A model generated the notes under the pieces. The model searched no databases. It worked only from the letters and a program-made list of their open reading frames with translations, and was not told the origin of the DNA. Position numbers and translations under genes: made by a program. Positions 1 to 7,452 of a stretch of 64,000 nucleotides of DNA are shown here, in pieces; the stretch's first letter is position 1; every line of letters starts with the position of its first letter. The stretch lies in the NCBI GenBank assembly GCA_030684355.1, contig JAUXTN010000222.1:1-64000 (forward strand), read 5' to 3'. This DNA is from Pseudomonadota bacterium. GTDB lineage: Bacteria > Myxococcota_A > UBA796 > SXON01.

Positions 1-131
1 GGAGGGGGCCGACGGCGGCTCGGCCGCCGGGCCGCCCGAATGTGGACCTACGAACGCGACCGCACGCCCGCCCTCGCTCGAGGTCCGGCCGCGCCGGTAG
101 CGTCGCAAGCAACCGGATGGGATCCGCCGCC

Positions 132-600
132 ATGCTCCCCACTCCCGACGTCGTCGAGCGCCTGCCCTCCGGCATCGAGGTCGTCATCGAGGCCATGGAC
201 GCGCCGCGCGTGGTCGTCGAGCACCGGTTCCGGGCCGGCGCCGCCCACGAGGCGGAGGACGCCCTCGGGGTGGCCCACCCGGTCGAGCACGTCGTGTTCT
301 CGCCCGTCGGCGCCGAGCCCGCCGGCGACTACGAGCGCTACGTCGAGGCCTCGGGCGGCACGTACGGGGCGACGACGCACATCAACCGCACCGTCTACCG
401 GGCCACGGTGCGGCCATCCGGCCTCCTGGAGCGGGAGGCCCGGCGGCTCGGGCCGCGCGCGTTCGCCGAGGCGGTGGTCGCGCGGGAGCTGGGCGCCATC
501 GAGGAGAAGCGCTCCGTGCGGGCGCACCGTTCGATCCAGCGCGTCGCGTCCCCCGACAAGAGGCTCCTCGGTACTCCCTTCGGTCGTGGCGGCCGGGGCC
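132..600 (+). pseudogene. Remnant of an M16 (insulinase/pitrilysin-type) zinc peptidase
   Basis: From the ATG at 132 the frame gives a recognisable M16 N-terminal half. The inverted zinc motif HPVEH lies at residues 49-53, a GGTYGATTHINRTVY stretch follows at about 75-89, and the downstream glutamate ligand is expected at the EE near 124-125. M16 subunits are usually above 400 residues. Here the similarity stops near residue 150 and the frame continues as Arg/Pro-rich sequence without family features. Another frame carries an unrelated-looking helical scrap at 647-720 (VQRILEELGAPKEK). I read this as a decayed peptidase. A sequencing frameshift could explain part of it, but no frame resumes the M16 fold before the next gene. 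Confidence 0.6.
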
Positions 601-892
601 GCCGCGGGGAGACGCGCGCGCCTGGCGGATCGACGGATCGACCGGCGTGCAGCGCATCCTCGAGGAGCTCGGCGCGCCGAAGGAGAAGGCGGCCGAGCTG
701 CTCGCCACGCTGGCCCCGGGACGCCCCCACGCGCCCAGGCCTGGGGGGCGTCACCGGCCCTCTCGACGGTCGCGGCGTGCCAGGCGGCCTGGAACCGGCG
801 GATCGTGCACCGCCCGAACGTCGCGACGGCGAAGCGCGCACTCGAAACTCGCCGGCGGATCGCCCCGAAAGAACCGCCCGCCGCGCCTCCCC

Positions 893-1462
893 CTACCAGA
901 CCTTCCACCACGGCCTCTTCGCCGCCGCCCCCGCCGCGGCCGTCGCCAGGGCCGCCTCCCCGCCCGCCACGAGCGCGGCCGTCTCCGCGGCGATGGGCGC
1001 CAGGAAGCCGGTGGCGCCGGAGACGTAGCGCTTGGCAACCAGGTTCGCGGGGAACAACGTGATGTCCCCGGGCTGGCCAACCACGGCGAGCTCGGTGCCA
1101 TGCTCGTCCGTCACCACCACCCACACGAAGCCGAGCCGCTGCACGAGGTGCTGGCCGAACGCGATGCCGAACGTGTTGATGCCCGCGTTCGGGTCCGCCC
1201 CGGCGGCGCGGGTGCGGGCCGCCCAGACGGCGAACGCCTCGTCGAGCGCGTAGGCGTCGAACGGTCCGGTCGACGGCTGACCGCAGGCGCGCAGCAGCAG
1301 GCGGGCCTCGACGAGGTTGGACTCCACCCAGGCCCGCTCGGCGTCGTTGAGGGGCGATAGCTGCTGGGGCACGGGTTCCTCGGGGGCGGCGGCATCATCG
1401 CCGATGCGGGAGATAGCCGATCTACCCGGCGGCTCACCCGACCCGGTCGAGCTCGGACACAT
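893..1462 (-). CDS. DUF3806-like protein
   Basis: This is a 189-residue soluble protein with no signal peptide or membrane segment. The C-terminal half matches the DUF3806 pattern as I know it: a Gly-rich helix (INTFGIAFGQHLV), then GFVWVVVTDEHGTELAVV, then an FPANLVAKRYV block. The N-terminal part (residues about 28-70) has a helical segment beginning LSPLNDAERAWVE. The family has no established function. The frame is open to 1645, but that extension is low-complexity Arg/Ala, so I start at the ATG at 1462. The gene ends in an Ala-rich tail closing with KRPWWKVW. It lies opposite the peptidase remnant. Confidence 0.6.
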   Translation of the reverse strand: MCPSSTGSGEPPGRSAISRIGDDAAAPEEPVPQQLSPLNDAERAWVESNLVEARLLLRACGQPSTGPFDAYALDEAFAVWAARTRAAGADPNAGINTFGIAFGQHLVQRLGFVWVVVTDEHGTELAVVGQPGDITLFPANLVAKRYVSGATGFLAPIAAETAALVAGGEAALATAAAGAAAKRPWWKVW

Positions 1463-1655
1463 CGACCCGGGCGCCCCCGCCCGCGCGGACGCGGGCGGTC
1501 GGTTGTCCTCCGGGCTCGCGCTGCTCGGTCGGCGCCGAGCCGCCGACTCGCCGCCCGAGGCGGCGCCCCTCCGGCCCCCCTGGCGCGCGTGATCGTCGGC
1601 CCTGGGGTGTGCAAGCGGCTCCTCCTCCACATTCGCGACCGACACGCTTGACGTG

Positions 1656-1701
1656 CTTACAGCGTAAGGCTAAGGTCCGGGCACCACTTACGCTGTAAGC
1701 T
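1656..1701. promoter_or_regulatory. Twin TTAC-N3-GTAA palindromes, possible double operator
   Basis: Two 13-bp sites, CTTACAGCGTAAG (1657-1669) and CTTACGCTGTAAG (1688-1700), are each palindromic around three central bases and are exact reverse complements of one another. Their centres are 31 bp apart, about three helical turns. TTAC-N3-GTAA half-site symmetry is typical of dimeric regulators such as the TetR family. Together they could also fold as one 14-bp stem with an 18-nt loop. No regulator gene is adjacent. Confidence 0.45.
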
Positions 1702-1886
1702 TACACCCCCTCGCCTTGGACACACCCGTGAACCCGACCGCGGTTCTCGCTCCCATCCCCAGCCTGTTTCTGGCGCCGTAGGCGCCGCGCATCTGGACGC
1801 TGGGTGACACGGCAGCCGCGGCATCGTCGGGGGCTCGACACCAAGGTCGACGTCTGTGTCCGTGGACTTCGTGGCAAGGCAGGTAC

Positions 1887-1975
1887 GTCGGTAGACACGG
1901 GTCGGTAAACAATTGGTCGGTAAACAATTGGTCGGTAAACAACTGGTCGGCAAAAAATCGGTCGATGAACGAGGT
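1887..1975. repeat. 15-bp direct repeats in an AT-rich leader
   Basis: The unit GTCGGTAAACAATTG is exact at 1901-1915 and 1916-1930, nearly exact at 1931-1945, and degenerates at 1946-1960 and 1961-1975. A diverged copy precedes at 1887-1900. The array is clearly richer in A+T than its surroundings and ends immediately before the ATG at 1981. It could be a set of regulator sites or a promoter region. I see no convincing gene in 1463-1980 apart from this array and the palindromes at 1656-1701. Confidence 0.6.
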
Positions 1976-1980
1976 AGCGC

Positions 1981-2469
1981 ATGTTGTTGATTTTGTCTTC
2001 TTTCTCGGCACTCGCGGGCGAAGTGTCACATTGGGGCGGCGTGTCCAGCAGCACCGTGGGCGGCGGCATGGTGGGGGACGGCGCGGTGTGGGTCAACTTC
2101 GCGCCCATCGGGATCGAGTACCGCGTCCGCACCGACCGGGGCAACGGTGTCGACGTGATCGTGGCGCCCGCGTACGTGCTGCCCATCGACCTCGACATCA
2201 ACGCCGCCATCTTCTACCACGGCGGCAGCGCTGGCCCTGGCCCCCGGTTCGGCTGGGCGGTGGGTCCCGAGCTCTCGCCCACGTTCTACAATGGCCAGCG
2301 CCTCGGGGTCGGCGCCCGCCTCGGCTTGGATTGGACCGGCGACCGTGACCGGTTCGGCCTGGGTGTGTACTCCCGGTCGTTCGTCGGCGCCCATCTCTAC
2401 GACCTCGAACAGGTCTCCTACGGGAGCGGGCTCGAGTTCACGCTCGCCTGGCGGCTCGGGCGGGGCTGA
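1981..2469 (+). CDS. Small outer-membrane beta-barrel-like protein
   Basis: This 162-residue protein opens with a short Sec-type signal (MLLILSSFSALAGEV; cleavage expected after Ala12). The rest alternates polar and hydrophobic residues with many Gly and aromatic positions (WAVGPELSPTFYNG, VGARLGLDWTGD, RFGLGVYSRSF). It ends in a strand-like FTLAWRLGRG. That pattern suggests a small beta-barrel, but I recognise no family. The start at 1981 directly follows the 15-bp repeat array. The 3' end takes part in a 32-bp tandem duplication. Confidence 0.5.
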   Translation: MLLILSSFSALAGEVSHWGGVSSSTVGGGMVGDGAVWVNFAPIGIEYRVRTDRGNGVDVIVAPAYVLPIDLDINAAIFYHGGSAGPGPRFGWAVGPELSPTFYNGQRLGVGARLGLDWTGDRDRFGLGVYSRSFVGAHLYDLEQVSYGSGLEFTLAWRLGRG

Positions 2470-2503
2470 ACACGCTCGCCTGGCGGGTCGGGCGGGGCTG
2501 AAC
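2440..2503. repeat. 32-bp tandem duplication across a stop codon
   Basis: The segment beginning ACGCTCGCCTGGCGG at 2440-2471 is repeated at 2472-2503 with one difference (C to G). The first copy contains the last codons and TGA of the preceding gene, so the second copy repeats the tail just beyond the stop. A further partial copy begins at 2504. Confidence 0.8.
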
Positions 2504-2560
2504 GCGCTCGCCGGTGACCACGTGGCGGTCATGGACGGCCCCTTTCCCAGGAAGCGGCCT

Positions 2561-3487
2561 CTAGAAATCCCCCCGCAACGTCACCGGCGCCAGCTCCTTC
2601 TCCAACGTCCGGCGGAACATCGCCGGCCCGAACCACGTGTAGGCCACGAAACCAAGCCAGACCACCTGGAGGAGGTCCGCGAGCCCCGCCGGGCCGAAGT
2701 CCGCGGCGAGGAAGGACAGGATCTGGTAGGCCGCGAAGCCCCCGAGCATCACCGTGATCGCGCGCGGGCCGAGGCCGGCGAGCCACGTGTTGTAGCGCCA
2801 CCACACGCCGAGGACGCGGCTCGAGCGGGCCTTCACCCCCACGAGCAGCGCGGTGGCGCCTTCGTGGAGGGGTTGGATGCGCAGGACGGTGACGGCGTGC
2901 TCGCGCGCCTCGGCCGCCTCGCCGCGCCGCAGGAGGAGCCAGCCCATGACGACCAGGGCGCCGGCGTGCTCGGGGGAGGCCTCGAGGGCCTCGCGGGCGG
3001 TGGACTCGGCCTCCCGGAGCCGGCCGAGGCGGAGGTGGACCTCGGCGATGTCGGCGAGGGTGTCGGCGGAGGTGGGGTCGAGGGCGCGGGCCTTCTCGAG
3101 CGCGGCGAGGGCGTCGGCCCAGCGGGCGCGGGCGATGTAGACCTCGGCCAGGGCGCGGTGGTTGGCGTCGTCGTCGGGCTCGATGGCGAGGAGCGCCCGG
3201 AACGTCGCCTCGGCGTCCTTGTAGCGGCGCTCCGCGAGGTGCACGCGGCCGAGCGCGTAGAGCGGCAGGGGGGCGTCGGCCGCGATGCCGACGGCGAGCT
3301 CGGCCTCGATGCGCGCCGCGCCGAGGCGACGGGCCGAGAGGAGCGCCAGGGCGAGCCACGCGTGGGTCGGGGCGTCGTCGGGGTCGAGCGCGAGGGACTC
3401 GCAGAAGGCCTCGATGGCCTCGTGCGGGCGCCCGGAGCGCAGGTGGAACAGGGCGCGGGCGCGGGCGGCGTCGGGGCTGGTGCTCAC
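2561..3487 (-). CDS. TPR protein with C-terminal membrane segments
   Basis: A 308-residue protein. Residues about 5-215 form successive tetratricopeptide-like helix pairs (for example ALYALGRVHLAERRYKDAEATF and ALAEVYIARARWADALAALEKA). Two hydrophobic segments follow, near 240-263 and 269-288, so the TPR domain is anchored to a membrane. TPRs bind other proteins. The GTG start at 3487-3485 overlaps the TGA of the upstream membrane gene (GTGA), indicating translational coupling. It forms a unit with that gene and the AAA+ ATPase, so an adaptor or co-chaperone role is plausible but inferred. Confidence 0.7.
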   Translation of the reverse strand: MSTSPDAARARALFHLRSGRPHEAIEAFCESLALDPDDAPTHAWLALALLSARRLGAARIEAELAVGIAADAPLPLYALGRVHLAERRYKDAEATFRALLAIEPDDDANHRALAEVYIARARWADALAALEKARALDPTSADTLADIAEVHLRLGRLREAESTAREALEASPEHAGALVVMGWLLLRRGEAAEAREHAVTVLRIQPLHEGATALLVGVKARSSRVLGVWWRYNTWLAGLGPRAITVMLGGFAAYQILSFLAADFGPAGLADLLQVVWLGFVAYTWFGPAMFRRTLEKELAPVTLRGDF

Positions 3488-3963
3488 AGCAGCACCGCCG
3501 AGAGCCAGCCCACGCCGAGCCAGTCGGAGACCTGCGGGCGCAACAGCATGCCGCCGAGCATCGCGACGACGAGCCCGTTGCGCGCCACGCCGCCGTAGTA
3601 GGTGTAGACCTCGAACGAGCGGCCCTGCAGCTCGGCGAGGAGGTAGCTCACCCCGATCTTCCAGATGACGAGCACCAGGAAGAGGTACTTCAGCGCGGCC
3701 GTCGGGAGCTCCATCGCCTCGTCCACGGTGACCAGGCCGAAGAGCAGCGCGACGCTCCCGGCGAGCCCCGCGACGACGGTGAGCGTCTCGCGCACGCGGG
3801 TGGGGCTCCCGAGCGCCCACGCGTTGACGACGAACCACGGCCACGAGAGCCACACGCCGCCGAACATCACGGCGAGGAGCGGCCACATCGGGTGCACCAC
3901 GATCTGCGTGAACGCGCCGGGGCGCGGCTCGTCCGGGAGCCGGTAGCTCGCGCCCCTACCCAC
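3484..3963 (-). CDS. Polytopic membrane protein between the ATPase and TPR genes
   Basis: About 159 residues with four hydrophobic segments: near residues 26-52 (MWPLLAVMFGGVWL), 58-78, 85-108 (YLFLVLVIWKIGVSYLL) and 128-143. No family is recognised with confidence; a YIP1-like four-helix protein is one possibility. The GTG at 3963 is chosen because it precedes the first recognisable polar segment (RGASYRLPDEPRP). Other GTG codons lie further upstream in the same frame. The stop is shared with the TPR gene start. Confidence 0.55.
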   Translation of the reverse strand: MGRGASYRLPDEPRPGAFTQIVVHPMWPLLAVMFGGVWLSWPWFVVNAWALGSPTRVRETLTVVAGLAGSVALLFGLVTVDEAMELPTAALKYLFLVLVIWKIGVSYLLAELQGRSFEVYTYYGGVARNGLVVAMLGGMLLRPQVSDWLGVGWLSAVLL

Positions 3964-4043
3964 GGGGGACCCCCCGGATGGCCGGCGCACCGGTCGGCAC
4001 ACCGGTCGGCGCGGGCGCGGGCCCGGTGCTCGGTGCCGCCGGG

Positions 4044-5297
4044 CTATCCACGGCCGTTCTTGTCCAGGAACGCCAGGACCTCGTCGTACTGCCCGGCCTC
4101 GTTGGCGTAGCGCGCGTAGTTCCGCGCGGTGGCGAGCCACTCCGAGGTGGTGGGGCGGAGTTCCGCCAGGGCGTCCGTGAGGTGCCGCTGGCAGATGGGC
4201 ACCTCCTGCTCGGCCCCGAGCGACGCCGCGATCGCGATGTCCGCGGCCGTCTCCACGACGTTCTCGAGGTCCGCGCCCGACCACCCGGAGGTCTTCGCGG
4301 CGAGGGCCCCCACGTCGACGTCCGCGGTGCACGGGCGGTCCTTCAGGTGGATGCGGAGGATGGCCTCGCGCGCGGCGCGGTCGGGCGGCGGCACGAAGAG
4401 CACCCGGTCGAAGCGCCCCGGGCGTCGGAACGCGGGGTCGACCGCCCAGGGCACGTTGGTCGCGCCGAGGATGAGCACGCCCTCGTTGCGGCTGGCGAAC
4501 CCGTCCATCTCGGAGAGGAACTGGCTCACGAGGTTCGCCGTGGCGCTGCTGTGGTTGTGCTGGCGGCGCCCGCCGAGGGCCTCGACCTCGTCGAAGAAGA
4601 GCACCGTCGGCGCCTGCGCGCGCGCGCGCTCGAAGAGGCCCTTCAGGTTGTTCTCGGACTCGCCCACGTACATGTCGAGCACGTCTGCGATGCCGACGGA
4701 GAGGAAGCTCGACCCACACTCGCCGGCCGTCGCGCGGGCGATGAGCGTCTTGCCGCAGCCCGGGGGCCCGTAGAGCAGCACCCCGCCCCCGACCTTCTTC
4801 CGGAACCGCTCGAACAACGACGGCTTCTGGCGCGGCAACAGGATGCGGCGCCGGATGTTCTCCTTCAGCGCGTCGAGCCCGCCCACGTCCGCGAACGTGA
4901 CCTTCTCGCGGGGCGCCGCGAAGGCGAGCCCGGGATCCGGCGCCCCTTCCGCGGCCCCGCTGCGCAGGAGCCGGAGCTTCGGCCCCTCCTTCGTAAACTC
5001 GACCGTCGCGGACAGCGAGGCGGCGAGCTCGGCGTCCTCGTGGGTGCGGCTCGCGGCGACAGCGCTGTCGTAGAAGTCCCGCGCCCGCGCGTGGTCCCCC
5101 GACTCGAGCAGGAGCCGCGCGGCCGTGACGCGGTCGGCGGGGAGCAGCGCGTCGGCGGTGCGCTCGCCGAGGAGCGCCAGGCCCGCCTTGGTGTCGCGTC
5201 GGGCTCGGCACGCGCCGAGGAGCACGCCCAGGAGCGCGGCGTTGTCGGGCGACGCGGCGAACGCGGCCCGGAGCGACTGGAAGGTGGCGTCGTCCAT
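4044..5297 (-). CDS. AAA+ ATPase with N-terminal helical repeats
   Basis: A 417-residue protein. Residues 1-95 are helical and TPR-like (AALLGVLLGACRARRDTKAG). A single AAA module of the FtsH/Cdc48/Vps4 type follows: a FADVGGLDALKENI lead, Walker A GPPGCGKT near 180, Walker B VLFFDEVEAL near 245, sensor 1 in GATNVPWAVD, and arginine fingers in RRPGRFDR. One AAA domain implies a hexamer, and no protease domain is attached. The ATG at 5297 is the first in-frame start with normal coding character. The two downstream genes (membrane protein, TPR) suggest a membrane-associated remodelling complex. Confidence 0.85.
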   Translation of the reverse strand: MDDATFQSLRAAFAASPDNAALLGVLLGACRARRDTKAGLALLGERTADALLPADRVTAARLLLESGDHARARDFYDSAVAASRTHEDAELAASLSATVEFTKEGPKLRLLRSGAAEGAPDPGLAFAAPREKVTFADVGGLDALKENIRRRILLPRQKPSLFERFRKKVGGGVLLYGPPGCGKTLIARATAGECGSSFLSVGIADVLDMYVGESENNLKGLFERARAQAPTVLFFDEVEALGGRRQHNHSSATANLVSQFLSEMDGFASRNEGVLILGATNVPWAVDPAFRRPGRFDRVLFVPPPDRAAREAILRIHLKDRPCTADVDVGALAAKTSGWSGADLENVVETAADIAIAASLGAEQEVPICQRHLTDALAELRPTTSEWLATARNYARYANEAGQYDEVLAFLDKNGRG

Positions 5298-5675
5298 CGG
5301 GAGAGCGTAGCCAGGACACGGCGGCGGCCCCACCGCGCGGTCGGCATTCCCGCCGATTGCGTCGGCGCCGGGGTCGGCGGGGCGGGGGCGACCTCGTTCG
5401 GATCCGGGCGGCCCGGCGGGCGCGGACGCCCGCCGTCGGCACCCTACCGGCTCGGCCTGCGGCCTCGGCTGGCACGACCCGCCGCCTGCCGGCGTCGGAT
5501 CGCGCCGAGCCGGGCGGCAGGGCCGCCCGCCGTCCGGTCGCCTGCCGCGGGGACCGCCGTGCGGGTCACCAGGACGCGGGTGGCCGCGGCATGCGTCTGC
5601 GCGCGCCGAATCCGCGGCGGCGGCCGGAGCCCGCTCGGGCCTGCCCCTCATCCGGCAGCGGCAGGGCCTAAGTCC
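5298..5675. other. Intergenic region, no gene seen
   Basis: There are 378 bp between the FG-GAP lipoprotein stop and the ATPase start, both on the minus strand. It is very GC-rich, and the open frames in it are Arg/Pro/Gly-rich and look non-coding. It holds a hairpin at 5415-5434 (GGCGGGCG, loop CGGA, CGCCCGCC) that could end transcription of the lipoprotein gene. No promoter motif is obvious. Confidence 0.5.
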
Positions 5676-7241
5676 TCACCAGTACGTCGGGTCGTCCCAC
5701 GGCACGTCGAACCCTTGGACGATGCCGAGACGTGACATGCCCACGGTGTCGACGTCGATGAACCAGAGGTCCGCGTGGTCGTCGCCGTCGAAGTCGCCAG
5801 GCGGGATGGACCAACTCAACCCCAGTTCCCACACGAGCCGCCGGCTGGGCAACGGCTCCCGGAGTGCCGCGGGCAGCCCCCCCGGTACGATCGTGAACGA
5901 GCTATCGGGGGTTCCGCCGGACGTCACGATGTCGGAGACACCATCGCCGTCGAAGTCCGCTGCGAACAGTCGGTAGCCAAGTTCCGAACGATCACCGTCG
6001 CCAACGTAGGAGCCAAGGGCATCATCCCGAAACACCTCCCCGCGCAACGCAGCCCCAGAGAAGAAGTAGACCTCACCATGGCGGTTGCCAACCGTGCTCG
6101 AGGCCGGCGCTGCGGCGACCACATCTTCGAGCCCGTCTCCCGTCGCGTCCTCGATGGAAGACCAGATGCTGGACACCCGCGCCGTGGAGTCAGTGTTGTC
6201 CATCCAACCGATCGCAAAGTCGTCCCACATGGCGCCGCAGGATGCGTACACGTCGGCGCCTGATAGAATGTAGGCATACCCCCCAGCGAACACGTTCAAG
6301 TCCCGCACCCCATCCCCGTCGACATCCCCAAGTAGGTCGGGACGCGCACTGCCTCCCGTAGCGCCGAGCGGACAATGGTCGTCCCACTCCCCACTGAAAT
6401 GCGCATCGACGTCATACCCGCTGTAGTCTGCGGCGTAGTTGCTGAGCACCACATCCGCGCCCCCGTCTCCATCGAAGTCTTCCCCCCCGACCACGGTGAC
6501 AGCCCAATTCTCGGGATCCTGCGGAAACCCAGTCCAGAGCAGGTCCTGCTCCAGCGCAATCGAAAATACGTCGCCCTCCGCGAAGGGGCCCAGGTGGACG
6601 TAGATCCCGCCCCCCCACGCGTGACTCACGAACCCCAGGTCCCGCACGCCATCGCCGTCCACATCCCCTACGTCCAGCGCCTCGCCGCCGAACATTCCCC
6701 CACTATCCAGCTCGCCGTACACCCAGGCGTCGTCCGGGACAAGCTTGGGATCCGGAGGCATGCTCCCGCCCTCTACGATCGTGACGCCGTCATACGGCCA
6801 GAACCCCCACAACAAGTCCTTCTTCTCGTCTCCCGTGACATCCCCGATCATCCCGTACGCACCCGACCAATCGACCGCGCGCTCGGCAATCCACACGACG
6901 GCGGCTTCCGGCACCGCGGCCGACGCGCATGAACCCGGTGCGAGCGGCTGACCGTCACAGTCCTGGTCCACCGCGTCGCAATACTCCACGGCGCCCGGGT
7001 AGATCCAGATGTTGCGGTCGTCGCAGTCGGCGCCTCCGACCGCGACGGACTCGTAGCCGTCGCCGTCCGCGTCCCGCGGCAGGTCGGTGTCGGAGTCGGT
7101 GTCCGTGTCCGTGTCGACATCCGTGTCGGAGTCGGTGTCCGTGTCGCCGTCGGCATCTGTGTCCGTGTCAGCTTCAACCGACGTGTCGGTGTCCGGCTTG
7201 CCCGGAGGGTCTGCGCTCGTGCATGCCAGCAACAGGGTCAC
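5676..7241 (-). CDS. FG-GAP/MopE-type surface lipoprotein with Asp-Thr stalk
   Basis: A 521-residue lipoprotein. The N-terminus VTLLLACTS gives a very short signal with lipobox LLAC. A stalk of alternating Asp and Thr/Ser follows (residues about 16-58). Next is a MopE-type metal-binding motif (DADGDGYESVAVGGADCDD...YCDAVDQDCDG). Then come at least five FG-GAP/VCBS blades with Ca-binding DxDxDG motifs (DVDGDGVRDLGF, DFDGDGGADVVL, DATGDGLEDVVA, DFDGDGVSDIVT). A surface-exposed beta-propeller involved in adhesion or recognition is the usual reading. I choose the GTG at 7241 because it overlaps the preceding TGA (GTGA). An upstream ATG at 7313 would give a longer, poorer signal. Confidence 0.75.
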   Translation of the reverse strand: MTLLLACTSADPPGKPDTDTSVEADTDTDADGDTDTDSDTDVDTDTDTDSDTDLPRDADGDGYESVAVGGADCDDRNIWIYPGAVEYCDAVDQDCDGQPLAPGSCASAAVPEAAVVWIAERAVDWSGAYGMIGDVTGDEKKDLLWGFWPYDGVTIVEGGSMPPDPKLVPDDAWVYGELDSGGMFGGEALDVGDVDGDGVRDLGFVSHAWGGGIYVHLGPFAEGDVFSIALEQDLLWTGFPQDPENWAVTVVGGEDFDGDGGADVVLSNYAADYSGYDVDAHFSGEWDDHCPLGATGGSARPDLLGDVDGDGVRDLNVFAGGYAYILSGADVYASCGAMWDDFAIGWMDNTDSTARVSSIWSSIEDATGDGLEDVVAAAPASSTVGNRHGEVYFFSGAALRGEVFRDDALGSYVGDGDRSELGYRLFAADFDGDGVSDIVTSGGTPDSSFTIVPGGLPAALREPLPSRRLVWELGLSWSIPPGDFDGDDHADLWFIDVDTVGMSRLGIVQGFDVPWDDPTYW

Positions 7242-7336
7242 CACGAGATCGTGCCGTCCCAGAAGCCGCTGCCCGCCCCGTAGAGGTGCGACGAGTCGTC
7301 GGGTGGGGTGCAAGCCAGCAGCAGGGGGATGATCAC
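7238..7336 (-). CDS. Tiny lipoprotein-like frame, possibly a leader or truncated gene
   Basis: From the GTG at 7336 this frame encodes 32 residues: VIIPLLLACTPPDD then SSHLYGAGSGFWDGTISW. The beginning is a lipobox signal (LLLAC) very like those of the surface lipoproteins nearby. Its TGA overlaps the start of the FG-GAP gene (GTGA). An alternative ATG at 7372 would add 12 residues. It may be a real coupled micro-lipoprotein, the broken 5' end of an older lipoprotein gene, or chance. Confidence 0.3.
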   Translation of the reverse strand: MIIPLLLACTPPDDSSHLYGAGSGFWDGTISW

Positions 7337-7389
7337 CCTGTCCGCGTACCCTGCGGGCGCCGCCTCCGCCATCGGCGCGCCGTCGTCAA

Positions 7390-7404
7390 GGCGCCGCAGG
7401 CGCC
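7390..7404. terminator. Small GC hairpin after the barrel gene
   Basis: GGCGCC-GCA-GGCGCC is a perfect 6-bp stem about 50 bp beyond the stop of the minus-strand barrel gene. There is no T-run, so its role as a terminator is uncertain. Confidence 0.3.
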
Positions 7405-7452
7405 ACCCGCGCCCACCCACGTTCAACCCACCACGATCCGTGAGACGAGGCG

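Noticed and set aside
1657..1953. Minus-strand frame with QLFTD repeats (LPTNCLPTN in the other frame)
   Set aside because: The repeat comes from the 15-bp DNA array; the rest has no protein-like character.
5298..5675. Open frames between the FG-GAP and ATPase genes
   Set aside because: Arg/Pro/Gly-only composition, no start signals and no recognisable fold.
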